Shown here piece by piece: positions 31,683-41,900 of a DNA stretch of 64,000 bases. This stretch comes from GCA-2770975 sp050248915 (GTDB lineage: Bacteria; Cyanobacteriota; Sericytochromatia; UBA7694): assembly GCA_050248915.1 (NCBI GenBank), contig JBFWRL010000004.1:20444-84443 (forward strand). Reading direction: 5' to 3'. Under the pieces are notes generated by a model. The model saw nothing but the letters and a program-made list of their open reading frames with translations, searched no databases and was not told where the DNA came from. The translations under genes were made by a program, and so were the position numbers. Each line of letters opens with the position of its first letter. Positions within the stretch are counted from its first letter, which is position 1.

Positions 31683-32657
31683 ATGTTACCTTTGCCCAAA
31701 ACAGGCCAGTCTGACTGGCTGGCCAGCCACCCCCATGAATGGGCCGCTCGCTGGCTGAGTGAACCCTTTACACTCAGTGAACTCAGCAGCAGTGTGAATT
31801 TTGTGCAGCACCTGCAGTCGGAGCAGACCCAGCTCGTGCTGCGTGTGAGCCATGCCCATCGCCGTCCTTTGGCTTGGCTTTTGGCTGAATCAGCTTGGCT
31901 GCAACATTTGCAGACCCAAGGTTTCGATGTTCCCCGGCCTCAGCTTTCGCGCCATGGCCTTTGGGTGGAATCTTCCGAGCCGTTTTATGCTGTGGCTTTT
32001 GCCTGGGCCGAAGGCCAGCCCTCGACCTTCTTTGACGAGCAGGCCTGGGGTTTGCAGGAGATCTTTGAGCTGGGCCGCTTAATTGGCAAATTGCATCTCT
32101 GCGCCGAGAGCTGGGAGCCCCCAGCAGAGCGCCGCCCTGATTGGGAGACCTTACATGCGCTGCCTGATTGCGATTGGGCCCCCGAAGAAGCAGAACTTTT
32201 GGCTGAATTTTATCAGACTCTGTTGCTCAGCCAGTCCTGGCCACGCAACAAAGCCGACTATGGCCTGATTCATGGCGACATCTCGCCCTTGAATCTCTTG
32301 GTGCGCCCCGATGCCAGCTTTACCCTGCTGGACTTTGACGATGCCTGTTATGCCTGGTACGCCCAAGATTTGGCCGGGGTGCTTTTTCACTATCTCTTGG
32401 TGAAGTCGGCCCACAACCGCCGCTTGTTCTTGCAGAAGTTTTTGCCCTGCCTGCTGGCGGGGTATCGCCAAGAGCGACCCCTGGAGAGCGTTTGGGAGGG
32501 TCGCATGATCACCCTGCTCAAGCTTCACAGCCTGTGGTTTATGCTCTCCGCGGCCCAGGTCTTAATGGCCCAGGGAGGGCCGCTTACCCCTGAGGTGCGC
32601 CAGACCCTGCGCACGCGTTTTGGGGTGTATCAGGGGTTAGAAGACTCATTGGCATAG
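31683..32657 (+). CDS. APH-type phosphotransferase family protein
   Basis: 324 residues from the ATG at 31683 (GGGAG about 11 nt upstream). Aminoglycoside-phosphotransferase/homoserine-kinase-like fold: N-terminal nucleotide lobe around LVLRVSHAHRR, the ELGRLIGKLHL helix, catalytic GLIHGDISPLNLLV (Brenner motif H-G-D-x-x-x-x-N) and metal-binding LLDFDDACYAWYAQDL. Substrate unknown: a small alcohol, amino alcohol or antibiotic. It lies just outside the IS605 left end and has normal base composition for this genome, so it is likely native. Confidence 0.82.
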   Translation: MLPLPKTGQSDWLASHPHEWAARWLSEPFTLSELSSSVNFVQHLQSEQTQLVLRVSHAHRRPLAWLLAESAWLQHLQTQGFDVPRPQLSRHGLWVESSEPFYAVAFAWAEGQPSTFFDEQAWGLQEIFELGRLIGKLHLCAESWEPPAERRPDWETLHALPDCDWAPEEAELLAEFYQTLLLSQSWPRNKADYGLIHGDISPLNLLVRPDASFTLLDFDDACYAWYAQDLAGVLFHYLLVKSAHNRRLFLQKFLPCLLAGYRQERPLESVWEGRMITLLKLHSLWFMLSAAQVLMAQGGPLTPEVRQTLRTRFGVYQGLEDSLA

Positions 32658-32738
32658 GGGGTAGCCGCATTAGCGGAGGCTTGACCACTGAAAATGGATA
32701 TGCCAGGATAAGCATAATTAAAACAGAGGTGAATGGCT

Positions 32739-33266
32739 ATGGGTTATGGCATCATGGCTTATCGGGTGAGTCTCAGCCGCTTAAAATCACGCTTTGGGGT
32801 TAGCGTCAGCTCTAAAAAAAGCAGTATTCGCAAAAAATGTTTTCCGATTGGCCGGCGCATCGATGACATGGGTTCTGACGATGCTCCCCGTTTGATGCAG
32901 GTGGTGGAAGAGTTGCTCGCAGCCAAAGTCGAACACCCCGAATATGCCTATCTCTATTGGTATGCCCTCAAGGGGTTTATTGAGGATTTGGGTGCGCCCA
33001 TGTCCAATTCGGCCTGGTATCCGGCTGAGGCCGATCTGTTTTATGAACTGCCTGAATTTAAACTCTATGATATCGATGCGCCGATGGCATTGCCCCGCCC
33101 CGACGATTTTCCTGTGGTGTTTGTCTTGCGGGCCGAGCAGAACACGCAGGCGTTGGTTGAAAAAATGCACTCTAACATTAAAGAACCCGAACAATTACAA
33201 GAGGTTCTTAATTGGTTGCAAAGCGCTCAGCGCTATAAGCAGGATTTGGTCTTGTATTATCATTGA
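32739..33266 (+). CDS. DUF7691-like hypothetical protein
   Basis: 175 residues from the ATG at 32739, with GAGGTG at suitable spacing; the ATG at 32733 is too close to that site. The opening MGYGIMAYRVSLSRLKSRFG resembles DUF7691-type small immunity-like or accessory proteins (M-x-Y-G-x-x-A-Y-x-V). The rest is acidic, with aromatic stretches YAYLYWYALKGF and FYELPEFKLYD. No membrane segment. Sits directly before a toxin-antitoxin module. Confidence 0.65.
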   Translation: MGYGIMAYRVSLSRLKSRFGVSVSSKKSSIRKKCFPIGRRIDDMGSDDAPRLMQVVEELLAAKVEHPEYAYLYWYALKGFIEDLGAPMSNSAWYPAEADLFYELPEFKLYDIDAPMALPRPDDFPVVFVLRAEQNTQALVEKMHSNIKEPEQLQEVLNWLQSAQRYKQDLVLYYH

Positions 33267-33281
33267 AGCTGTGGCGGGGCT

Positions 33282-33581
33282 TTAGGGGGTTGTGCGGGTT
33301 TGTACTTCTTGCACCAGCCGTTCTCCCAGCTTGAGGGTGGCCAACTCTAAATCATAATGGCTTTGCAGATTCAACCAGGATTGGGGATTTACCTCAAAAT
33401 AGCGCCCCAGTCGCAAGGCCGTATCTGCAGTAATAGCCCGCTTGCCATGCACAATTTCATTGATGCGTCGCGGAGGCACCCCGAGCGCCTTGGCCAGGGC
33501 ATATTGGCTTAACTCTAAAGGTTTCATAAATTCTTCCAGCAGGATTTCGCCAGGGTGAATGGGAGGGATATCTCGGTTCAT
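33282..33581 (-). CDS. higA: HigA-type antitoxin (XRE family)
   Basis: 99 residues from the ATG at 33581 (TGAGGAG upstream). Begins IPPIHPGEILLEEFMKPLEL, the HigA/VapI signature, followed by a helix-turn-helix (SQYALAKALGVPPRRINEIV) and GKRAITADTALRLGRYFEV. Binds and neutralises the HigB toxin encoded just upstream and represses the shared promoter. The toxin-first order is typical of higBA. Confidence 0.92.
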   Translation of the reverse strand: MNRDIPPIHPGEILLEEFMKPLELSQYALAKALGVPPRRINEIVHGKRAITADTALRLGRYFEVNPQSWLNLQSHYDLELATLKLGERLVQEVQTRTTP

Positions 33582-33591
33582 GGGCTTCTCC

Positions 33592-33873
33592 TCAATGATA
33601 ATCCACAATTTCGACAGCGTCAGCATGACCCGCTATCCAAACAAAACAAATGCGCCATTGATCGTTGATTCGAATACTGTATTGGCCTTTGCGATTGCCT
33701 TTCAAGGCTTCCAGTTTATTGCCTGGGGGCACCTTTAAAAAATCCAGATCGACCGCTGCATGGATTTGCAGCAATTTACGTAGCGCAATGCGATGCAGAC
33801 TGGGAGGCAATCTACGCGGGGTTTTGCCGTGAAATAGCTGTTCTGTTTCTTTGTTGGCAAAGCTTTTGATCAT
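33592..33873 (-). CDS. higB: HigB-type mRNA interferase toxin
   Basis: 93 residues, RelE/HigB fold. IKSFANKETEQLFHGK at the start, DLDFLKVPPGNKLEALKGNR in the middle, and the active-site strand QYSIRINDQWRICFVW. Matches the HigB/Killer-protein family over its whole length. Ten nt separate it from higA. No Shine-Dalgarno; a good -35/-10 pair ends 6 nt before its ATG. Confidence 0.92.
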   Translation of the reverse strand: MIKSFANKETEQLFHGKTPRRLPPSLHRIALRKLLQIHAAVDLDFLKVPPGNKLEALKGNRKGQYSIRINDQWRICFVWIAGHADAVEIVDYH

Positions 33874-33879
33874 GCTTTG

Positions 33880-33917
33880 ATATTAACGCAATGCAATAAT
33901 AACGTCAATCGTTAATA
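33880..33917 (-). promoter_or_regulatory. higBA promoter with flanking inverted repeat operator
   Basis: On the minus strand TTGACG (33903-33908), a 17-nt spacer and TAATAT (33880-33885) lie 6 nt before the higB ATG: a near-consensus sigma-70 promoter giving a leaderless mRNA. TATTAACG (33881-33888) and CGTTAATA (33910-33917) are a perfect 8-bp inverted repeat bracketing the promoter, a good candidate for HigA binding. Confidence 0.7.
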
Positions 33918-33920
33918 GTT

Positions 33921-33980
33921 GCTGTGGCGAGTATTTGTAAGTACCCAGGGCTGAGTGCCGAAGAGGTGATGGGGCTTTAG
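33921..33980 (+). pseudogene. 3' remnant of an Rpn-like nuclease gene
   Basis: The last 20 or so codons read VASICKYPGLSAEEVMGL then stop, matching the C-terminus of the intact Rpn-like gene at 42341-43192. Its TAG overlaps, tail to tail, the TAA of the broken lipoprotein copy. Nothing upstream of it matches the gene, so only the end survives. Confidence 0.75.
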
Positions 33981-36976
33981 GGCTGTTGCGGGCAAGGCTT
34001 TTGAGCTGCTGTGCTGAAAGAGGCATTGGCAGGCAGCATATTGCAGGCATAGGTGGTCTGTTCGATGCGGTTGCTGGGAATATTGGCTGAGCGCGCTTCA
34101 ATCCAGCCCCCTTTTAAGGCCTGGTTGGGGATATTTACAAACATATTTTGAATCTCTACCCCATCACTGTCGATTTTGGACTCTAAAAAGACAGGCTTTT
34201 GTTTGATTTCTTTGCCCACTTCTGAGCGGGGCTGAAAGATAATTTCTGTCTTGGATGGAGCAAAACCTGTACCTGTGAGGTCGAGTTGGGGAGCGGCTTT
34301 GTCGGTGGTGATATCTTGGCCGTCTTTCTCTTTGGGCCATTCAGCCGAGAACAGTTTGGGGCCGAGGAATACTTCGAGATTCATTGTGAACATCTCTTTG
34401 TGCTGAGAAAGCCAAGTATCGTATTCCCATAATGTATTAAAAACAGAAAGAACAGCTGAGCGAACAGGTTGCGTTTGTCCAAATGAGGTCATCATTAAGT
34501 AGCCAGCTTTATTTGTTGAAAAATCACTGCTGATATAAGGTTTTCTTCTTTTAAGGCCAGATTCAGTGACTTCTTTGACGGCCTCTCCTTCGAGATTATT
34601 CACTCCCACCATCCCTGGAATCAAAAATTCACGCACCTTACGAAACTCACCATTAATGGTTTGACTTAATTTTGGACCTGGAGAAACGGCTCTCACATAT
34701 AGGTTCCGAGGTTCTCTGATATTTTTATCTGCTTGCAAAAGCAGATATACCGCAGAAAGAGGCTCTGTGCCTGAACTAGAAACGCTTAATGGTGTTGCAA
34801 CTGAATGACTGGCTTTGACGATATGGGTTTTGTGATAGCCAATGTGCGGAAGTGTAATATCTGGAAACAAACTTACATTTTTATGAATGATTGCATCTGT
34901 CGCGAATTTGATAAAATAATCAGCTAAATGGTCTCTCTGGGATGAATTGTTTTTTTGTTTTAAAACTGCATTTAATGCAGCAGTAGAACGTAAGGTGTCT
35001 TTGATTTGCTTTTTTTGGTTTAAGCCATATTCTTGAACTACATCAGCAATTATTGACGCTCCCCCGTAATGATTAAATAGATGAGTTCAAAAGGGTACCG
35101 TTAAATAAGGGCTTCGAGCCCTTCCTGCTATTCTTTTGAGATACATGCTTTCAGTTAATTGGTTTAAAATATCAAATCTTTCTGCATATTCATATAAAAC
35201 GGGTACAGTTTTTCCCAAACCTAACTCTGTTGAGTTTAGTTCTGTGGCAACGGTGCCCATTAATGCTGCTGTGCCTTCAATTAACCAGCCATCAAGAGCT
35301 GAATTTATTTCGTCTTCGGGTGTGTTTGTATAAGCTTGTTGAAATACATGAAATAATTCATGCATTGCTGTTTCAGAACGTACTTGTCCCCAATAATCTG
35401 GTTTGAGTAGACCTCCTAAGGTACCTTGAGTAATATTTAATTGAATAGCAGAGCCCTTATATGTAGTTTCTTCATACAATTCATAAGCAACACCATTAGC
35501 AGAGCTAGGAACATTTAAATTTGTTGTAAGTAAATTTTGAAAGCGGTTAACAAGAAATACAGGGATTTTCGGGTTTTTAAACCCACGATCAAGATAAGGC
35601 GGAGGTTTTTTTTACTTCAATTCAAGATATTGAATATAGGCTTTTTCTAGGTATTCTTTTGCATTTTTTAGAGCCTCCGGACAGGCTACTCCATGGTTGT
35701 CGCTAATAAAAAAATATTTTGAAGAATCATCAAACTGAGATTTTTGGGGTGGTGTACAATTCGAATTTTGATTTTGGATTTGGAAAGGAAGGGTTATGTT
35801 ATTTTCATTATTTAGGAATTGATCCATTTCCTTTGATGTATAGGCTATCTCGCGAGAGAAAAAACCAAATTTCTGTACCCAAAGCGGGAAATTATGGTGA
35901 GTAATATCGCTAAAATTTTCCACATCAGGTCTTTTTGCTAAGAGAGGGTAATATCCCCAAGATAAAGAATTAAATACATTCATACTTGACGTATCCCAAA
36001 TGGTTGGTGCACTAAATTTTTGGAAATAATTATAAATGGGTAAATTGAGACGTGCTATTTGATTAAGCGTCATCCCCATCGGTTCAATTTTCACGATGGG
36101 TGCAGCAAAAACCCACCCTGGAGCACAATCATCAGGATCGTTGGGATTGGTACAATTTTGTTTGCGAGAAGCTACCTCTTTCTGCTGGCGCATAACCACC
36201 ACTGTCGGCGCACTTAAGGCCCCCGCAGGCAAATCCAGCTTGGCCACCCCCTGCAACTCCACAGTCCCCCCGGCTGGCCCAATCTGCTTGATCCCCGGCG
36301 GATACGCCGCCTGCTGATTCGTCGTCCACCAGGCCATCTGAAACTCTTTCACTGTATCGGTCTTAAACTTAAGCACTAGATTCTGCCCATCGGGGTTGTA
36401 CCAATCGCTCGGCACAGGCACAGGCCGCACACCCAACAAAAACCAGCGGTTGAGGTCAATGGGCTTGCCTTGTTTGGAGCTGAGGGTGTCTTTGACATAA
36501 TACAGCTCATCGCTCACTTCTAAGCTGCTATTGGGTTTCCACTGGCCTTGCAGGTGCAGCAAAGCCTCGTAGCTGTGCTGCGGCAGGCGAATGGTGGCTT
36601 GCCCATCGCTGGCATCGCCATCGAGAATTTCCAGCTTCTTGCCAGTCCCCGCTTCGAGCACGAGTTGAAACGCACCGTTTTCGGGAATCTTGACCTGCTG
36701 CTTGCCGTTTTTGGCCTGGGTCATAAAACGCACGACAAAGATCTGGGGCAGATTAAAGCTCTGCACAGCAAAGCCTTCCTCTGTGGGCTTTTCGGCAAGG
36801 GCCTGCTCCAGCGCGGCATTGAGCTGGGCATTTTTATCGGCGGGCAGGTTTTGCGCCAAGGGTGTGGTTTTCACCCTATTGGGAAAGGTCACCTTTTCAG
36901 GCGGCTTTTGGCCTGTGTGTCCAACGATGAGTAAGCTAAGTAAAAGGATAGAAAATAAGGTTCTGTATTTCTTCAT
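33977..36976 (-). pseudogene. Metalloprotease lipoprotein copy A, split by two in-frame stops
   Basis: Same frame throughout and about 1000 codons, but interrupted by TAA at 35612-35614 (beside an A-run) and by TGA at 35087-35089, where the intact copy at 44215-47250 has Trp in VPLWTHF. There is no frameshift. Otherwise it parallels that copy: signal peptide (altered, no clear lipobox Cys), TGQKPPEKVTFPN, ZU5-like GPAGGTVELQGVAKLDLPAGAL, HELFHVFQ at about residue 539 with GWLIEGTAALMG downstream, and a C-terminal IPT/TIG-like region. The start is the ATG at 36976. Readthrough or sequencing error are alternatives. Confidence 0.85.
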
Positions 36977-36981
36977 TCTGT

Positions 36982-37962
36982 TCAACTTTGGGTGAGTGAG
37001 TCAAATGCTTGTAAACGCATTTTGAGCATGTGCAGACTTTCTCGGATGGCGGTAATGTCTGGCAAATCGCCGTAAACCAAAGGACGAAAACTACTTTGAT
37101 AGGTTTGGTTCAACTGCTTCCAAAGAATGTCTGTATCACTGAAAATCAGGGCATGGACCAAAGGTGCTTGATTCCATTCCCCCTGAAATTCCCGGCTGTC
37201 GGCATCGTCTTTTTGTGCGTCTTGCAAGGTCTCAAAAAACCGCCCACTGTTTACAAATTCTCTCAGCGGTTGATGATTCATTAAAATATGTAAATCATAG
37301 GTATGACGAATCTTGTTTTGAAGTTGCGCAATGGGGTCGGCATGGTAAGAGGCACGGGCCAGTGCCAAGACTTTTTCTACCAGTGTTCGCTCTGGGTGTA
37401 ATACCAGAATAGAAAAGGGTTCAAGCCCATATTGACTGATCAAGGCTTCTTGGTTTTGAGCCGCGAAGAAGTCGGCTATCATTGTGTTGATTGGGGTGGG
37501 CTGATAGGGGGACGGATTGCCGAAGGCATTTAACTCTAAAACAAGAAATGCGCTGATCTGGCTCTGCGGTGCGGGGGCTAACTCTAAAACAGGATAAAGA
37601 TGGGCCGTTCGGCGAAAGCGAGACCACTTTTTGGTGATGCCTTCCAGCTTGAGTTCGCTTAAATGGCGTGTGATTTCTTTGGAAACCTTGTCTATTCTGC
37701 TTTTGATCTGATTCCCGGTTAAACCTTCCGCCAGCAAAGCCAGATCAACATCCTCTGAAAATCGCTGGATCAGGCCAAACGCTTTGGAGAGAGAGGTTCC
37801 TCCTTTAAAGACAAATCGCTCATGATAGGGGGATTCTCCCAGCTTTTTTAAGACGGTTGTAAGCCAATAATCTTTTTCGACCCAGGTATCAGGCATTCCC
37901 AAATGAACTGCAGCAGCACGAATACTGGCTTTAAAGAGTGGTGGATTCTCATGTAAATTCAT
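36982..37962 (-). CDS. AbiEii-type nucleotidyltransferase toxin
   Basis: 326 residues. MNLHENPPLFKASIRAAA then PDTWVEKDYWLTTVLKKL and the catalytic FKGGTSLSKAFGLIQRFSED followed by VDLAL: the G-G-T-S and D-x-D motif of the AbiEii/AbiGii nucleotidyltransferase family. In type IV AbiE systems this enzyme blocks growth by modifying tRNA or another nucleotide target, often giving phage resistance. Its start overlaps the stop of the upstream partner gene (ATGA). All key residues are present. Confidence 0.88.
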   Translation of the reverse strand: MNLHENPPLFKASIRAAAVHLGMPDTWVEKDYWLTTVLKKLGESPYHERFVFKGGTSLSKAFGLIQRFSEDVDLALLAEGLTGNQIKSRIDKVSKEITRHLSELKLEGITKKWSRFRRTAHLYPVLELAPAPQSQISAFLVLELNAFGNPSPYQPTPINTMIADFFAAQNQEALISQYGLEPFSILVLHPERTLVEKVLALARASYHADPIAQLQNKIRHTYDLHILMNHQPLREFVNSGRFFETLQDAQKDDADSREFQGEWNQAPLVHALIFSDTDILWKQLNQTYQSSFRPLVYGDLPDITAIRESLHMLKMRLQAFDSLTQS

Positions 37963-38687
37963 CGAATATACCAGTTGCGGTAGTTTGGAAAAGTGTCTTT
38001 GTCTATTTTGAGGCGATAACGACTGCTGGGATTGAGGGTTTGCGCCAAAGTCTGGGCCAGTCTCTTTTTTCCCAGACTTTCCAAAACCAAACCCACAAAG
38101 GCCCGGCAGGAGGGGGGATAATTCAGGGCCAGTTGGGCAAGCTCATCTTGCTGATCCCGTTTGAGTTCTTTAATGCGCAAGCGCAATAAAACAGAAGATT
38201 TTTCTGGGGTGGTGGCAGGGATGTTATCCATTTCCCGAATGGCATCCAGAATTTGCAAGAGATAGGTGTCTTGGACGGCTGTTTTGACATAACTGGGAAT
38301 AAAGCGAATGGTGGTAGCCCCAGAAACAATCGGCATTCGACGCGGCTTGTCAGAGGCGATGACATACTCGGTGGAGACCTGTGTGGTGAGGCCCATTTGG
38401 GTATAGGCTGGCAGCCCGGTTAAATAGGCAATGCTGTCTTTGTACAGAAGTAGCAATTTATCCAGGAGGCCGCGTGTTGTGGGTGGGAGTTCGCCAAAAG
38501 GGCTTTGTTCAGGTTTGTAATACAAACCCTTGGTAATGCGTTGCAAACCACCTGCTCGGTAAAGTTCGCTCAGGGCCTTTTCCAAGGCAATTTTTTTTGC
38601 CAGAGGCAGTTTAAAATCCTCCAGAGATAGCAGCGCGCCCGCCGCTGTATTTTGCACCTGTGTTTTTACCCACTTATTTACATTCAT
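37959..38687 (-). CDS. AbiEi/DUF6088-type antitoxin
   Basis: 242 residues from the ATG at 38687. The N-terminal winged-helix part (FKLPLAKKIALEKALSELYRAG then LQRITKGLYYKP) and the middle DSIAYLTGLPAYTQMGLTTQV match DUF6088/AbiEi-like transcriptional antitoxins. Overlaps the AbiEii-like toxin gene by 4 nt, the usual antitoxin-toxin order for AbiE. It probably represses its own promoter. The pair is inserted between two metalloprotease lipoprotein copies. Confidence 0.85.
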   Translation of the reverse strand: MNVNKWVKTQVQNTAAGALLSLEDFKLPLAKKIALEKALSELYRAGGLQRITKGLYYKPEQSPFGELPPTTRGLLDKLLLLYKDSIAYLTGLPAYTQMGLTTQVSTEYVIASDKPRRMPIVSGATTIRFIPSYVKTAVQDTYLLQILDAIREMDNIPATTPEKSSVLLRLRIKELKRDQQDELAQLALNYPPSCRAFVGLVLESLGKKRLAQTLAQTLNPSSRYRLKIDKDTFPNYRNWYIR

Positions 38688-38760
38688 TTTGAATTGGCCT
38701 AAATTGTTTTCTGACTTGGGTTTTATTGTAATCAAGTGGACGATATAAATCAAGTTTTTT

Positions 38761-38953
38761 TATGAAAAACCTGATTATTTTGAACTCAAGACCTTTATGC
38801 GTGGCGGGAAAGAATGACAAGATGCCCTGCGTCTGGGTTTGCAGCAATGAGCGGGTAGTAATTTGCTGAACGAATACCTTAGCCGATGGCCTGCCTGTGG
38901 CGAGTATTTGCAAGTATACAGGGCTGAGCGCTGAAGAGGTGGCGGGGCTTTAG
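38761..38953 (+). pseudogene. Degenerate, internally deleted Rpn-like nuclease remnant
   Basis: Reads (with two stops) as DYFELKTFMRGGKE and AGSNLLNEYL, matching codons about 160-200 of the gene at 42341, then jumps directly to ADGLPVASICKYTGLSAEEV and the stop. About 70 codons are deleted in between. The TAG (38951-38953) overlaps the TAA of lipoprotein copy B (38950-38952). Region 38688-38760 before it holds the AbiE upstream sequence. Confidence 0.8.
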
Positions 38954-41900
38954 TGGTTTTTGCAATTCCCTGCGCTGGTAATGCGGTAATCAGCTCCTTT
39001 GGGTATCATATTGCAAACCAGTTCGATTTTTTCTTTGTATTCACTCTCTAAATTCCCTGATTTTGCATAGATATAACTTTCCTCCTCTGGGGCTGCGTCA
39101 TCAGGTACTTTCACAATAATTTCCTGTTCTTGCTCAATACTGACAGGTTGGGCTAAGTTGCTGACACTGTGTGCTTTTACAGCAATATCCGGCAAATTTG
39201 CTAAACGATGTTTGAAATAAACAACCGTATCTGTTAAAGAGAATCCTGAACCCCATAGTGCGAGCATTTTATTTTCGGTTACTCCATCTGATTCAGTAAA
39301 AGCTCTTTTGCCCCAAATGGTGGGCGAAACAAAGGCTTTGAATTGAAACGAGATGGTTTTTTTGTCTGAATTGGTTGTGATATAGGGATTGGTGATACTT
39401 AAAATCAGGCGTACACGGTGGGGTTCAGCAGGATTGTTTTGGGTGGGCCTGTCTTCCTGGGGAATGGGAATGCCCAAGATATAAACACTTCGCGGAAGAA
39501 CCCCTTTAATACTGGGGTTTCGTGATTCTGTAGGTACATTTATACGTTTTTCAAATTTGAGAGGCTCGGCCACAATTTTGGGATCAGAAAGCCATTTTAC
39601 TTTGGCCAAAAGGGGTTTTTCATCCTTCCAGTTGTCCAGGGGCTTCGGATTTTTGAGTACTAAGACTCGTGTTCCTTTGGCGATAAAATCTTCTGCTTGT
39701 TCATCTGTCAAACCCTCTGCGGAGGCTCTGTCGAGGTAGATATATGCCATATAGGGGTCTTTAAACTTTTTTGGGTCTTTGTCTGATAGTTTTTGAGTTA
39801 CCAGTGGAAACTCCACATAGCGATGTGCCATTTGAAGGTTTTGGAGTGAGCTGTTGGTTACCATTTGAGGGTTGTTGGGGGTGTTGCGGGTTGTGACCAA
39901 TATAGGGTTTGCACGGTCATTTGGTTGAGCGGGAATTGTGTAGTTCACTGTTTCGAGGTTGCCCGTATTATTGGCTATTGGTCGTATTTTAGGACGTTCT
40001 AAATATTTAAAATTTTCAGGCTTTTCAGATCCCATGCCATAATCTTTTAATGCTACTTTGGCCCCAAAATTTGGAAAAGTTGTATCAAGTTGAGCATAGT
40101 TATGGAGCGAGGAAACGGCACCCTCATTTGTAAATTCTCGTTTTTGAAGATAGTGAACATTTATATCGTGAATTTTCTGAAAGGCTATTTGATTTGGATA
40201 AAAATTGCTAATAAGGTTTAATATAATAAGACGATAATAAGCATTTTCGCCGTCAGGTATATTTGGCTCTTGATATAGAGATGTTTGATTTAACAGATCT
40301 AAACCTTTACTCAAACTACCATGGTAAGGAATTTTTCCATATAAAAAGACAACAGGATTTGGGTCAATTCCGTATTTTTTGTACAATTCATGATGCTTAA
40401 AGGTACTTATGCTACCCATAAACCTACCAGAACTTTCAATTAACCAAGCTCGATCTACTGTGCTTAAAGCCCAACCCCAGGGATTGAATGCTTGGTTTGG
40501 AAGGTCAAAACTTTTTACATTTGCAACTTGAAAAGAATGATAATTTTCATGGGCAGTAGAATCTATTAAGTTGTCAATATTGGGACCTGGATCTACCCAC
40601 ATCTCGGCATTGCGAAACCCGTTTCCTTTTGCATAAGTGTACCCATTGGTTGCTCCTCCTGGTCCAGATGTAATTGGCTTAAGATACAGAGGGATTCCTT
40701 TGAAATCCGTACCTCCATGCCGAAAATCTTCCCACTTGGATGGCATTATTCCCCTGGCATACGGAATAAAGTCTTCACGACTATTTAGGAGAACTTCACA
40801 TGCTGCATTTTTCTTTTCTTCAGAAGGAGAAACATCCCATCTTAAAATATATTGAGGTGTTAAGTCGTTGTGAGTATTGATGGGTGGGTTTGGACAAGGT
40901 TGTTCACTAACAAGAGCAATTTGAAATTCTTCTTGTTCATTATTTCCAATATAAGAAGGGGAATAAGTTCGCGGAGCTACAAGTATACGAACAAATGAAA
41001 AATGATGTATTTCATACCACTCGTGTTTGGTCATATAATGAGCTTGCTTTTTTTGGGGGGCCAGATGAAGTATTTCTGCCTGTTCCCAGAAAATGCCATT
41101 ATCGGGAAACAAATAATAATGTATAGTGCTCGGCAAATATCCTTTAGCCTTTTCTAAGTCAATTTTCAAGCGTATATTTGCTGGTTTTAAGAATTGTAAG
41201 CCGCTGGGTTGGAGTTCAACAGGTGTTGCCAGATCTATTTCATCTGGACCGGGTGTAAAATCTTCATCAGGAAATTGATATACTTCATCTTTTTGTTTGA
41301 TAACTATTACTTTATTCTCAGTCAAAGCCCCCGCAGGTACTTCCAATTCAGCCACCCCCGGCAGCTCCACGACCCCTCCGCCAGGCCCAATCTGCTTGAT
41401 CCCCGGTGGAAAGGGAGCCTCACCGCGCTGCTTTTGCAGGAGCAGCTCAAACTCTTTGATCTGCTTGGCCTTAAACCGCAGCACAAAAGCCTGCCCATCA
41501 GGGCTGTACCAATCACTCGGCACGGGAATGGGTCGCAGCCCCAGCTTGAACCATTTATTATCCCGCTCATCGTGGTGCCCCTTGTGCTTGCGCTCTTTGC
41601 TGAGGGTGTCTTTAACATAATAAAGCTCATCGCTGACATCTAAGCGGCTATTGTCTTTGGCCTCTTCTAAATGCACCCAGGTTTTGAGCGTGCTTGCGGG
41701 CATTTGCACCCGTGCTTCGCCATCGCGGGCATCTTTGTCTAGTAGCTCAAAGCGTGGGCCAGCTTCGAGTGTGAGCATAAATTCACCTGTTTCAGGCATG
41801 AGAATCTGGCGCTTGCCCTTGGCCTCTTTGCTTTTGAATTCAAGCACATAGGCGGCGTTGTTATCCTGTTCATTGTGTTTGTCATCTTTGTCTTTGTCGC

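Noticed and set aside
33883..34101. 72-codon minus-strand frame upstream of the HigBA region
   Set aside because: It lies across the Rpn-like remnant and the end of copy A in a different frame, with no ribosome site.
33977..36976. Alternative genetic code (TGA and TAA recoded) to explain the stops in copy A
   Set aside because: TGA and TAA act as ordinary stops in many intact genes of the window (for example TGA at 12510 and 62225), so simple nonsense mutations are more likely.
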